DNA of 22,851 nt, taken from the IMG/VR virus record IMGVR_UViG_3300020405_001700, positions 1-22,851 of that record; one strand, 5' to 3'. The notes below the pieces were generated by a model. It saw only the letters and a list, made by a program, of their open reading frames with translations. It made no database searches and had not been told where the DNA came from. The DNA comes from a virus. Positions 7,269 to 13,405 of this stretch are shown in pieces (position 1 is the stretch's first letter; the number at the start of each line of letters is the position of its first letter). A program made the position numbers and the translations under genes.

Positions 7269-7573
7269 TATGTAATAATGCTAGGTTTTTTAGGAACTTC
7301 TATTGTGCTAAACACTCTATCATATTCCTGCCTTATTTTTTGATTGATGTAAGCAATAGATGTTATCTTGTCTTTTGCAATGTTTATCGGTTTGTCCTGT
7401 TCAGCAGTGGAGAAAAATGTTCCAAATGCAAGACCCTGTGGCCCTTGCATCAAAACAAGTGCTTTCTCTATACTGATGTATGAGTCTGCTCCGCTTTTGT
7501 ATTTTGCAATTACTTCTTCTCCTGAAGCAAGTTTCAGAGTTATAAGATCTCCATCTTTTATATTTTCAAACAT
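7268..7573 (-). CDS. Small beta-barrel (LSm/SH3-like) phage protein
   Basis: This 101-aa protein begins 'MFENIKDGDLITLKLASGEE' and 'VIAKYKSGADSYISIEKALVL'. That is a strand-turn-strand pattern like the N-terminus of small barrel proteins ('G..v.v.l.sGe...gkv'). 'PINIAKDKITSIAYINQKIRQEYDRVF' follows. I recall similar short proteins in marine T4-like phages, and no function is known to me. The barrel assignment is inference from pattern only. It is the first cistron after a perfect TTGACA/TATAAT promoter. The ATG lies 6 nt past the -10, so its mRNA is predicted to begin at the A of ATG. Confidence 0.75.
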   Translation of the reverse strand: MFENIKDGDLITLKLASGEEVIAKYKSGADSYISIEKALVLMQGPQGLAFGTFFSTAEQDKPINIAKDKITSIAYINQKIRQEYDRVFSTIEVPKKPSIIT

Positions 7574-7579
7574 AACGCT

Positions 7580-7607
7580 ATTATAAACTTTATTATTTTT
7601 TTGTCAA
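7580..7607 (-). promoter_or_regulatory. Consensus sigma70-type promoter
   Basis: On the minus strand TTGACA (7607-7602) and TATAAT (7585-7580) are both perfect hexamers, 16 bases apart. Six bases separate the -10 from the ATG at 7573, so +1 falls on or next to the start codon. The -35 lies inside the last codons of the upstream gene (stop at 7595-7593). No T4-late box is present. This suggests host-polymerase, early-class expression of the operon 7573 to 3283. Confidence 0.8.
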
Positions 7608-8234
7608 TTGTTTATTGATCCACTTGGCCAGTCCTTCGTAGGACTCTTGAAAAACATTTTTATGCACTTTCCATTCCTCTGGCATTTTCCAGTTTTCTTC
7701 ATTTACCACTATCCATCTGCAATCGCTGTGTTCAAACAATTTGTTAAATTGGTATATCCAATAGCGAGGGTCAACAGGTTTCTTTATATATGTGTAACCT
7801 TTACTGCCTTTGTACATGTTGTTGACACCCTCAGGCCCTTTCTTATCGCCAACACCGTATAGATCCATAGCAATTAAAAATATTGCTTTGGGTTTAAAAT
7901 TAAGTCCTACTAGAGCGGCAAATTGTCCTGTGCCCCAATGAAAAGGATCATCTTGTCTCTTGTCGCCTTCATAAGGTAGATCAGGTACACATTTAACATT
8001 AGGCCAAAAAGCAAACTGTTTGTACCAATCTTTCCTGGTGTATATGGTTGTGTTTTTTCCAACTGTGTTTACTGCTTCTTGACACATGTGACGATCACAG
8101 GCCACCACATAGTCCATGTTATGATCCCGAAATATCGCATTGCAACCCACCACAGTGGTAATACCTTTCAGAGGTGTTATATCAAATCCACGTCTACTTT
8201 CGCCGTTGCCTATCACACTAACAAACTTAGTCAT
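7593..8234 (-). CDS. GNGESR-motif Rossmann-like protein (213 aa), paralogue 2
   Basis: This is a clear paralogue of the protein encoded at 3283-4041. It has 'FVSVIGNGESRRGFDITPLKG' read as the N-terminal loop, then 'VVGCNAIFRDH', 'WGTGQFAALVGL', 'IFLIAMDLYGV' and 'NNMYKGSKGYT'. It is about 40 residues shorter, mainly in the middle. The GNG loop and following CN resemble MptE-like/DUF115 proteins and GT42-type transferases, and neither is proven. It stands alone between two sigma70-led operons, with its own late-type box 5 nt before ATG. The two paralogues are therefore likely made at different times. Confidence 0.85.
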   Translation of the reverse strand: MTKFVSVIGNGESRRGFDITPLKGITTVVGCNAIFRDHNMDYVVACDRHMCQEAVNTVGKNTTIYTRKDWYKQFAFWPNVKCVPDLPYEGDKRQDDPFHWGTGQFAALVGLNFKPKAIFLIAMDLYGVGDKKGPEGVNNMYKGSKGYTYIKKPVDPRYWIYQFNKLFEHSDCRWIVVNEENWKMPEEWKVHKNVFQESYEGLAKWINKQLTKK

Positions 8235-8239
8235 AACTG

Positions 8240-8247
8240 TATTTAAT
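8240..8247 (-). promoter_or_regulatory. Late-type promoter box
   Basis: ATTAAATA on the minus strand, then CAGTT (5 nt), then ATG at 8234. If used like a T4 late box, +1 is the A of ATG. Confidence 0.55.
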
Positions 8248-8312
8248 CACCCCTTTAAACGCACACAGACGTTTGTATACTGCTGGTAAAATTGATCTGC
8301 GTCACATATAGT

Positions 8313-8594
8313 CTAATCATTATATGCTACTAATTTCCACACAGTTTTGTATTGATCCCATGCCTTTTGTAGTGCAGGATATTTCCTTCTTAGACGTATG
8401 GCCTCTTCGCCCACCATTTCCATTTCGTACATTTCCTGTTCACTATCTTTGGCCTTTTGTGACTGAGAAATAATCTGCCTATCACCATTACCAAATTCTT
8501 GATAAACTGTTTCTCCGCCGTCCGGTGAAGTGAATATAGGATTTTTTACCAACCGCTTCTTGCGTCTAGGTCTTTTATTTTTTCTTCGATCCAT
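8313..8594 (-). CDS. Hypothetical basic small protein (93 aa)
   Basis: The very basic N-terminus (MDRRKNKRPRRKKRLVKNP) precedes 'IFTSPDGGETVYQEFG'. A charged helix and 'RKYPALQKAWDQYKTVWKLV' follow. The C-terminal half resembles small conserved proteins I associate with marine T4-like phages, with unknown function. The ATG at 8594 lies 49 bases inside the preceding small gene, a long overlap. A shorter start would remove the Arg/Lys stretch but no better ATG is near. The frame stays open after the TAG stop for another 21 sense codons (see findings). Confidence 0.75.
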   Translation of the reverse strand: MDRRKNKRPRRKKRLVKNPIFTSPDGGETVYQEFGNGDRQIISQSQKAKDSEQEMYEMEMVGEEAIRLRRKYPALQKAWDQYKTVWKLVAYND

Positions 8595-8704
8595 TCTATC
8601 AATTTTTTATTTTTTTCTTCTTCTGACAAATCATATTGTAAGCGTCGCAAAACTAATAACAGTTGCCATTCCAAACTGCTTAATGAATTGTCCTGCTCGT
8701 CCAT
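8546..8704 (-). CDS. Small helical protein (52 aa)
   Basis: The frame begins MDEQDNSLSSLEWQLLLVLR and continues 'RLQYDLSEEEKNKKLIEWIEEKIKDLDARSGW' to TAA at 8548-8546. It is amphipathic and rich in Leu/Glu/Lys, like a short coiled helix, and its composition is protein-like rather than random. The ATG overlaps the HIT gene stop as TAATG. It fills what would otherwise be a 109-base gap and then overlaps the 93-aa gene by 49 bases. I recall similar 'LEWQLLL...WIEEKI' small proteins in marine phages, with unknown function. Confidence 0.7.
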   Translation of the reverse strand: MDEQDNSLSSLEWQLLLVLRRLQYDLSEEEKNKKLIEWIEEKIKDLDARSGW

Positions 8705-9105
8705 TAATAGTGCTCTTTATGATCAGCGGCAGGATGAGCATAACGCATTCCACCGATTGGTTTAGAGTCTCCTTCGTGTCTAGGAATAAAATGTATGTGC
8801 GGCCACATGATAGTTTGTCCTGCGGGTCTACCAATATTCATGCCCACATTGAAACCTTCCATTTTGCCTTCCTTGATCCATTCCTGTCCGCAGTAGTAGG
8901 CCAACTTTAAACTTTCTCCCACGGCATCTGGAGTATCTTGTTTTGGTATAAACAAGCGATGCCCTTTTACACAAGGATACTTGTCATTGAACACTGCTGT
9001 GTTTTCATTCTCAAATATTGGAGTGTCATTGCCTAGCCAAGTTGATTCTTGATAGTGATCTATCTTCTCAAATGGCTTCTTGTAAGTATGTTCTGGCGAT
9101 GGCAT
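8704..9105 (-). CDS. HIT-family hydrolase-like protein
   Basis: This 133-aa protein has the HIT landmarks: 'ENTAVFNDKYPCVKGHRLFIPKQ' with the early strand pair, 'FNVGMNIGRPAGQTIMWPHIHFIPR' and a Tyr-ending tail. The canonical His-x-His-x-His triad reads W101-P-H103-I-H105, so the first His is replaced by Trp. The second and third remain, including the residue expected to act as the nucleophile. HIT proteins hydrolyse or transfer nucleotide phosphates such as AMP-lysine, Ap3A or nucleotide sugars. The substrate here is unknown. The gene overlaps its upstream neighbour by 38 bases and couples to the next by TAATG. Confidence 0.9.
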   Translation of the reverse strand: MPSPEHTYKKPFEKIDHYQESTWLGNDTPIFENENTAVFNDKYPCVKGHRLFIPKQDTPDAVGESLKLAYYCGQEWIKEGKMEGFNVGMNIGRPAGQTIMWPHIHFIPRHEGDSKPIGGMRYAHPAADHKEHY

Positions 9106-9421
9106 TAGTTTCTATTACTCCTATACTTATGTTACTAGAGTTTGGTCTGTGTCGCAACCTAATTTCTCGCCATGTTTTAGTTGGTGTCACACTGGGATTG
9201 TGTGTTTCTAAGGCCAATAATTGCACAATGGCTTTTCTAACCTTTTCTGCAGGCCCGTGTTTTTTACAGGTGTCTGATCTACCAACATGGACAATCTTAC
9301 TGCCAACACGTAACTTGTAAACACAATTCAATCCAATCCACTTGGTGGTAGGATTTTTGGAATGCCGCAGGCGTTTTCCTTCAAAACGATAGAAGTCTGT
9401 GATCTTGTACCATTTGATCAT
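9068..9421 (-). CDS. Hypothetical basic protein (117 aa), possibly GIY-YIG-like
   Basis: The central segment 'NCVYKLRVGSKIVHVGRSDTC' has the spacing of the first two strands of a GIY-YIG nuclease (x-V-Y-x...I-x-x-V-G-x-S). It is followed by 'GPAEKVRKAIVQLLAL', an Arg-rich stretch, and a late Glu in 'IGVIETNAIARTYLQ'. The canonical Arg and catalytic Glu positions cannot be confirmed, so this is only a suggestion. The protein is strongly basic, which fits nucleic-acid binding. The start couples by ATGA to the exonuclease gene. Function remains unassigned. Confidence 0.65.
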   Translation of the reverse strand: MIKWYKITDFYRFEGKRLRHSKNPTTKWIGLNCVYKLRVGSKIVHVGRSDTCKKHGPAEKVRKAIVQLLALETHNPSVTPTKTWREIRLRHRPNSSNISIGVIETNAIARTYLQEAI

Positions 9422-9942
9422 TTAACACCCAACTGACGATACACACGCTGTACTTTTTTGGCTTGATACTTACAATCTTCAAGTGCATTATGGAGTCCTT
9501 CTCTTTTTTCACGTTCACGAGGCACAAGACTAAACAGTGTTCTGGAATCTCGTATTTGCCAATATTGCCATGGCACAGGATGTCCTAGTTGCGAATATAT
9601 ATTCTGTAAAATCGCGTAATCAAACAACGGTCCTTGACACCAAAATACATCCACTCCAACACTGAACTTGTTAATTTGTTTGATCATGTCATCTAAACTG
9701 ATTCTATCTTTGTCTCCCAATGCTTCTTCTGTAATTTCCGCTGGCTGTTTGCCCCACCAATCAAGTGTGTCTTGCATCACGTGCCGGCCAAGATTTGTTT
9801 GTGAATCTACATCCACCCTAAAGTATAAGTCATTGTAGGGGTTCATTGAAGAGTGTGGATCGAATTTAACTCCACCAACAGTTAGAATAACCGCATCTGG
9901 ATTAGTGCTTAAAGTTTCCAGATCGATCATTGCATGGATCAT
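9418..9942 (-). CDS. DEDDh 3'-5' exonuclease (RNase H fold)
   Basis: This 174-aa protein has the full DEDDh set. D7 and E9 lie in 'MIDLETLST', D108 in 'CQGPLFDYAIL', and H151 and D156 in 'HNALEDC'. Length and the 'WWGKQP...' middle section resemble phage exonucleases of the Rv2179c-like/DexA type. These degrade single-stranded DNA or RNA from the 3' end using two metal ions. A role in nucleic-acid turnover during infection is likely, but the substrate cannot be read from the sequence. The gene is joined by ATGA overlaps to both its upstream and downstream neighbours. It is the second cistron of the sigma70-led operon. Confidence 0.92.
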   Translation of the reverse strand: MIHAMIDLETLSTNPDAVILTVGGVKFDPHSSMNPYNDLYFRVDVDSQTNLGRHVMQDTLDWWGKQPAEITEEALGDKDRISLDDMIKQINKFSVGVDVFWCQGPLFDYAILQNIYSQLGHPVPWQYWQIRDSRTLFSLVPREREKREGLHNALEDCKYQAKKVQRVYRQLGVK

Positions 9943-10130
9943 ACAAACTTTTCTTTATGTTTTGCTTTTGGCTTTGTGCCTGCAACAGGATCCTCGATTT
10001 CACCCAGCACTTTTACTTGTATGTTTTCGTTTTGAAAACGCTGTTTGATATCAGTGCCTGTATCAGAATACACAAAAGATTTTATCGTATGATCAGGAAA
10101 TTTAAGTTCTATTTGCCATGCTTTGGACAT
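9939..10130 (-). CDS. Small hypothetical protein (63 aa)
   Basis: The protein reads MSKAWQIELKFPDHTIKSFV and continues to a Lys-rich tail 'GTKPKAKHKEKFV'. I do not recognise it. A beta-rich N-terminal half and a disordered basic tail are likely. It is the first cistron of the operon 10130 to 8313 and ends in ATGA with the exonuclease gene. Its ATG lies 6 nt past a TACAAT -10 box, so a leaderless mRNA is predicted. Confidence 0.7.
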   Translation of the reverse strand: MSKAWQIELKFPDHTIKSFVYSDTGTDIKQRFQNENIQVKVLGEIEDPVAGTKPKAKHKEKFV

Positions 10131-10136
10131 GTCAAT

Positions 10137-10165
10137 ATTGTATTATAAAATTTCAAGATTGTCAA
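10137..10165 (-). promoter_or_regulatory. Sigma70-type promoter
   Basis: On the minus strand a perfect TTGACA (10165-10160) is followed after 17 bases by TACAAT (10142-10137). Six more bases lead to the ATG at 10130. A TATAAT at 10147-10142 is only 12 bases from the -35 and is less likely. As at 7607-7580, +1 is predicted at the start codon. It would drive the exonuclease-HIT operon. Confidence 0.7.
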
Positions 10166-10167
10166 CT

Positions 10168-11310
10168 TTAAGAGTATAACCAATCTATAAAGTGTTTTGG
10201 TAAAAAACTTAAATCAATTTGTCTTCTTCTGCTGAACTCTTTAACAAAATTTGCTAGATCTTTCTTTGCATTCTCAGATGCTGTTGGTTTTGCAATACTG
10301 GCTAACAGTTTATTTGGATCACATTGCGGATTTGCCACGTACCATTTTTTAAAGTTATTTTTTGACTGTGTATCTAAAAGGTTTGGATAGAAAAATGGTT
10401 TATCATTTATTAATTGAATTTTAATTTTATAATCTTTGTTGAAATAATTATAAAAATTGGCAAAGTCAAGTAAACTGATATTTGTAATAGTTGAACCAAA
10501 AACCAATTCATAACCACTATCTGATATCATTTTAATTTTGTCACAAAATTCTTCCCATTTATTTCCATATCTTAAAAATTCAAAATACTTCCCAGTTGTC
10601 TCAGCCGAAACTTTAAACCGTATTTTTTTACTTTTATACTTCTGCAAAAAATTTTTAAGCCTATCAGAAGCAACTCCAAGTCCGGTCACAATTGTAATTT
10701 CTTTATCTGGTACCACATTTAAAAGTGCAGATAAATCATTGTGTAATAAAGGCTCGCCACCAAGCACATTGACAAATTTTAATTTGTCTGCTAGTTTCAT
10801 TTCTCGTAACAATAGATCAAAAAATTTAGTGTTAGTTGATCTATTTTTTTGTTTCATTTTGCCTAATAATTTAAACCAATTTTGACTTCTTTTGTCCACA
10901 GTCTCTAAATTGTAATTTCCATTTTTTTCTATATCACGCCACCAAGTTGTACTCCACTGTGGACCACAATATGCACATGTTAGTCTACAGTCATTAGATA
11001 AGATAATGTCAAGACTTTGTAAAGATGAATGCGCCTGAGCATAGAATACTTTTTCTGCATTGCTTCTTTGACTCACTATGCCTTGCCTCTCAAACTTGTA
11101 ACAGCCATAATCACAAGATGCATTGATTTTATCATCTAACATTAGTTTTCTATCTTTTATCATAGTAGGAGTGTTAAAAAGGTGTCCTGGATTGTTTTGT
11201 AACCATTCTAAATTAATTCTTTCAGGCATGGCTTTACAGCAATTGTACACTTGTCTGCTTTGAACATCCACATACATGTCAGTAAATTTGGTGGCACAAT
11301 AATAATTCAT
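10168..11310 (-). CDS. Radical SAM protein, SPASM/Twitch-like
   Basis: This 380-aa protein has the radical SAM CxxxCxxC at C108-C112-C115 ('CRLTCAYC') that binds the [4Fe-4S]-SAM cluster. 'VNVLGGEPLLHNDL' follows as the SAM-binding GGEPLL motif. Extra cysteines before the core (C24, C25, C66, C70, with 'YNCCKAM' and 'CDYGCYKFE') could bind an auxiliary cluster, as in Twitch or SPASM proteins, but they are N-terminal here. I recall twitch-type radical SAM proteins in marine phages. The substrate is unknown, and peptide modification is typical of the superfamily. It has its own late-type box 6 nt before ATG. The Fe-S carrier at 4041-4376 could supply its cluster. Confidence 0.92.
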   Translation of the reverse strand: MNYYCATKFTDMYVDVQSRQVYNCCKAMPERINLEWLQNNPGHLFNTPTMIKDRKLMLDDKINASCDYGCYKFERQGIVSQRSNAEKVFYAQAHSSLQSLDIILSNDCRLTCAYCGPQWSTTWWRDIEKNGNYNLETVDKRSQNWFKLLGKMKQKNRSTNTKFFDLLLREMKLADKLKFVNVLGGEPLLHNDLSALLNVVPDKEITIVTGLGVASDRLKNFLQKYKSKKIRFKVSAETTGKYFEFLRYGNKWEEFCDKIKMISDSGYELVFGSTITNISLLDFANFYNYFNKDYKIKIQLINDKPFFYPNLLDTQSKNNFKKWYVANPQCDPNKLLASIAKPTASENAKKDLANFVKEFSRRRQIDLSFLPKHFIDWLYS

Positions 11311-11316
11311 TAACGA

Positions 11317-11324
11317 TATTTACG
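11317..11324 (-). promoter_or_regulatory. Late-type promoter box
   Basis: CGTAAATA on the minus strand, 6 nt (TCGTTA) before the radical SAM ATG at 11310. Confidence 0.5.
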
Positions 11325-11354
11325 CTGAACTTTTTTGGTAAAAGAAAATATTTT

Positions 11355-11567
11355 TTATGTGCCTGTTGTTGGTTCTATCCAACTATTGAATTGATCTGTG
11401 GTCAAACAATGTACTTCGCCACTGGAATTTGGATACATCTGTTGGGCATACTCCATCACTCTGGTGGCTTCATTGTTGCACTCTAATTCAGTATCATACA
11501 GTTTTTGTTCGTATATTGTTTGGCAGGTAAATCCCCAACAAATAACAACGACTAAAATCCAATTCAT
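11355..11567 (-). CDS. Small secreted or membrane-anchored Cys-containing protein (70 aa)
   Basis: The protein begins MNWILVVVICWGFTC, a short hydrophobic N-terminus that could be a signal peptide or a membrane anchor. An acidic, polar domain follows. Cysteines at 10, 15, 30 and 54 could form disulphides in the periplasm. I associate such 'MNW...ICWG' miniproteins with marine T4-like phages, with unknown function. The late-type box is 5 nt before ATG. It lies just upstream of the radical SAM gene, 44 bases away. Confidence 0.7.
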   Translation of the reverse strand: MNWILVVVICWGFTCQTIYEQKLYDTELECNNEATRVMEYAQQMYPNSSGEVHCLTTDQFNSWIEPTTGT

Positions 11568-11572
11568 AAAAG

Positions 11573-11580
11573 TATTTACT
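11573..11580 (-). promoter_or_regulatory. Late-type promoter box
   Basis: AGTAAATA on the minus strand, then CTTTT (5 nt), then ATG at 11567. Predicted +1 is the A of ATG. Confidence 0.55.
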
Positions 11581-11609
11581 CAACCAAAAAATTCACAATA
11601 CGAGCACTT

Positions 11610-11617
11610 CATAAATA
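11610..11617 (+). promoter_or_regulatory. Late-type promoter box
   Basis: CATAAATA, 10 nt before the ATG at 11628. It diverges from the minus-strand box at 11580-11573. Confidence 0.6.
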
Positions 11618-11627
11618 TACACATATT

Positions 11628-11906
11628 ATGGATTTTGTAACATTGATAAAAGATGTGGGTTTTCCAATTGCAGGCGCCATTGCCGCCGGTGCTTTTGTGT
11701 TTATCACTCTAAAATTTATATTGGCTTCGGTCACAGGGAGTGTCAACAGTCTGAAAGCAATCATTGGTGCATTGGACAATCGAGTGCAGACCATGAACAA
11801 CGATTTAGTTAAAATTGATGCTCTACTAAGTTATGTGCTTAAAATTAGACCCAACGATGATCGTATAGCGGCCAATGAAGGAAAAGAAGATGCTAGACGG
11901 GACTAA
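11628..11906 (+). CDS. Single-pass membrane protein, tandem paralogue 1 (holin-like?)
   Basis: This 92-aa protein starts MDFVTLIKDVGFPIAGAIAA, with one membrane span at about residues 12-33. A helical charged tail follows with 'LDNRVQTMNNDLVKIDALLSYVL'. It is a clear paralogue of the next gene: shared 'TxIKDxGFPI', one span, then a 'x-D-N-R/D-M...ND(L/M)-x-K/R' helix. A short N-terminus, one span and a cytoplasmic coil resemble BhlA-type small holins. No holin family can be confirmed by eye. The gene is on the plus strand with its own late-type box and overlaps its paralogue by 17 bases. Confidence 0.8.
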   Translation: MDFVTLIKDVGFPIAGAIAAGAFVFITLKFILASVTGSVNSLKAIIGALDNRVQTMNNDLVKIDALLSYVLKIRPNDDRIAANEGKEDARRD

Positions 11907-12231
11907 TGATTTAGTAACAATAATTAAGGACTTTGGATTTCCAATTGTGGCCGCCATGGGACTTGGTTACTTTGTTTTTTACATCTGGAAGTGGGTCACC
12001 GAAGAAGTCAAACCTGTGTTAGGTGAAGCCAGTTCAACACTAATAAAATTAGTAGATCGTGTGAGAATGCTGGACAACGACATGATTAGACTTAACACCA
12101 AACTATCCATGGTCCTGGAATACAGAGAAGAAATAGTAAAAGCAGGACGTTCTGATGAATTAGATCAAATTCTAAGCAAATACAAAAGCAAGTCAGAACA
12201 TTTTGATTCTACAGGCACTACTAAAAAATAA
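11890..12231 (+). CDS. Single-pass membrane protein, tandem paralogue 2
   Basis: This 113-aa protein starts MLDGTNDLVTIIKDFGFPIV. It has one membrane span ('VAAMGLGYFVFYIWKWV') and a long helical tail with 'LIKLVDRVRMLDNDMIRLNTKLSMVL'. I chose the ATG at 11890 because AAGGA lies 9 nt upstream. An ATG at 11875 has no such site and would add five Lys/Glu-rich residues. It pairs with the preceding paralogue, suggesting a two-component membrane complex. A role in lysis (holin/antiholin) or envelope anchoring is a guess. Its stop is 1 base from the convergent stop of the dehydrogenase gene. Confidence 0.8.
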   Translation: MLDGTNDLVTIIKDFGFPIVAAMGLGYFVFYIWKWVTEEVKPVLGEASSTLIKLVDRVRMLDNDMIRLNTKLSMVLEYREEIVKAGRSDELDQILSKYKSKSEHFDSTGTTKK

Positions 12232-12232
12232 C

Positions 12233-13387
12233 TTAATTAATTTTATAATATTTTACATTGGCACTGTCTAGTTCCTGTGCCGATTGTTTTTCAAGTAGAT
12301 CAGGATACAATGTTTTAAGGCGATTATATACTTTGTCGTTAAGAAACTTTGAAGGCGCCACATACACTTGTATATTATTTTTCAAGAACATTTCTGCTAG
12401 ATCATATTGCTGTGCAGGCTCGTCAAGATCAGTACCTGCTTTGTAACTGATATAGGAAAAGAAATAAGGAAGGTTATTTTTGTTATCTGTGCAATAGTAA
12501 TCATATAAAAAATCAACATGCTTGTCATTGAATTGATCCACTATGTTGCCTAATTCATAATTGTAGCCTATTTTTTCAGCAAACTTCACCAATGACCTAT
12601 TGTCTCGTGGCAGACAAGGACCACCATATCCAAAACCAAAATCTATTAACCGTGTGCCTACATTGGGGTTTAGTTTCATGAGATTATAGAAAGCATCTTT
12701 GTCGTTCCAACTGCCGCTTTTGTATAACAATTGCCCCATCATGTTGGCAAAACTTATTTTAAGAGTAGAAAAACAGTTCAGTGCCATTTTCACAATCTCA
12801 GTGCCTGTGTAACTCAATGCAATTATTTGATCTCCGCTTTGTAATAGAGTTTCAAAAAAGTTTTTGGCTTTTGTAAATGCTTGTTTGCTATCGGTGCCTA
12901 CCATGACATGATCTTGATTTGCAAAATCTTCATACACACCGCCTTGTGCCACATATATAGGACAATACACGACATCACATTCGTAGGCTTTGAGCGTATC
13001 ACTCACAGTTTGGCAGTATCCAGGATTTGTAGTGCTGGCAATGATACACAATTTGTCTTTGAGATTACCTTTGTATTTTTTTATATCATCAACCACGTTA
13101 TCAATGGCCTGCATGTCATAATCACCTGTTGGCAGACTAGGAGTGGCCACAATAATATAAATGATATCGCTTTGATCTATCACATATTGATTGTCTGTGG
13201 TAAACGTAATCTTTGAATTCTGTAACAGTTCATGCACATGAGGTTCGGTTGTATTGATTTTTTTAGTTTGCAAGTCAGCCACATATTTTTCTTTGTATGA
13301 ACTGGCAATAACATTGTGTCCTTTCTGTTCAAAGCACAATGCTATGGGCAAACCACAACGTCCAACACCAATTAATCCTACATTCAT
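12233..13387 (-). CDS. UDP-glucose/GDP-mannose dehydrogenase family protein
   Basis: This 384-aa protein has the family order. The NAD-binding loop is 'GLIGVGRCGLP' (res 4-14), followed by 'STTNPG'. The dimer helix has K200 and N204 in 'TEIVKMALNCFSTLKISFAN', and the catalytic loop 'GFGYGGPCLPRD' has C258 and D262. Such enzymes oxidise a nucleotide sugar twice at C6 to a uronic acid, or epimerise/oxidise related sugars. The usual 'PEFLREG' segment reads 'PIYVAQGG' at about 143-150, so the conserved Glu of UGDH is Gln here. The C-terminal third is short for the family. Activity may differ from UDP-glucose oxidation. The late-type box is 5 nt before ATG. Confidence 0.9.
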   Translation of the reverse strand: MNVGLIGVGRCGLPIALCFEQKGHNVIASSYKEKYVADLQTKKINTTEPHVHELLQNSKITFTTDNQYVIDQSDIIYIIVATPSLPTGDYDMQAIDNVVDDIKKYKGNLKDKLCIIASTTNPGYCQTVSDTLKAYECDVVYCPIYVAQGGVYEDFANQDHVMVGTDSKQAFTKAKNFFETLLQSGDQIIALSYTGTEIVKMALNCFSTLKISFANMMGQLLYKSGSWNDKDAFYNLMKLNPNVGTRLIDFGFGYGGPCLPRDNRSLVKFAEKIGYNYELGNIVDQFNDKHVDFLYDYYCTDNKNNLPYFFSYISYKAGTDLDEPAQQYDLAEMFLKNNIQVYVAPSKFLNDKVYNRLKTLYPDLLEKQSAQELDSANVKYYKIN

Positions 13388-13392
13388 ATGAA

Positions 13393-13400
13393 TATTTAAG
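13393..13400 (-). promoter_or_regulatory. Late-type promoter box
   Basis: CTTAAATA on the minus strand, then TTCAT (5 nt), then ATG at 13387. It sits between the cyclase stop and the dehydrogenase start, so the two genes need not share a transcript. Confidence 0.5.
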
Positions 13401-13405
13401 TGTGA

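Noticed and set aside
8631-8834. 67-aa minus frame across the HIT gene end
   Set aside because: It is a frame shadow of the HIT and 52-aa genes, both of which have better starts and coupling.
10142-10147. TATAAT as the -10 of the promoter before 10130
   Set aside because: It is only 12 bases from TTGACA. TACAAT at 10142-10137 has a 17-base spacer and the same 6-nt distance to ATG as the other sigma70 promoter.
12225-12240. Terminator between the convergent genes at 12231 and 12233
   Set aside because: The AT-rich sequence has no GC stem. The same is true at 3283-3291 and 20224-20227.
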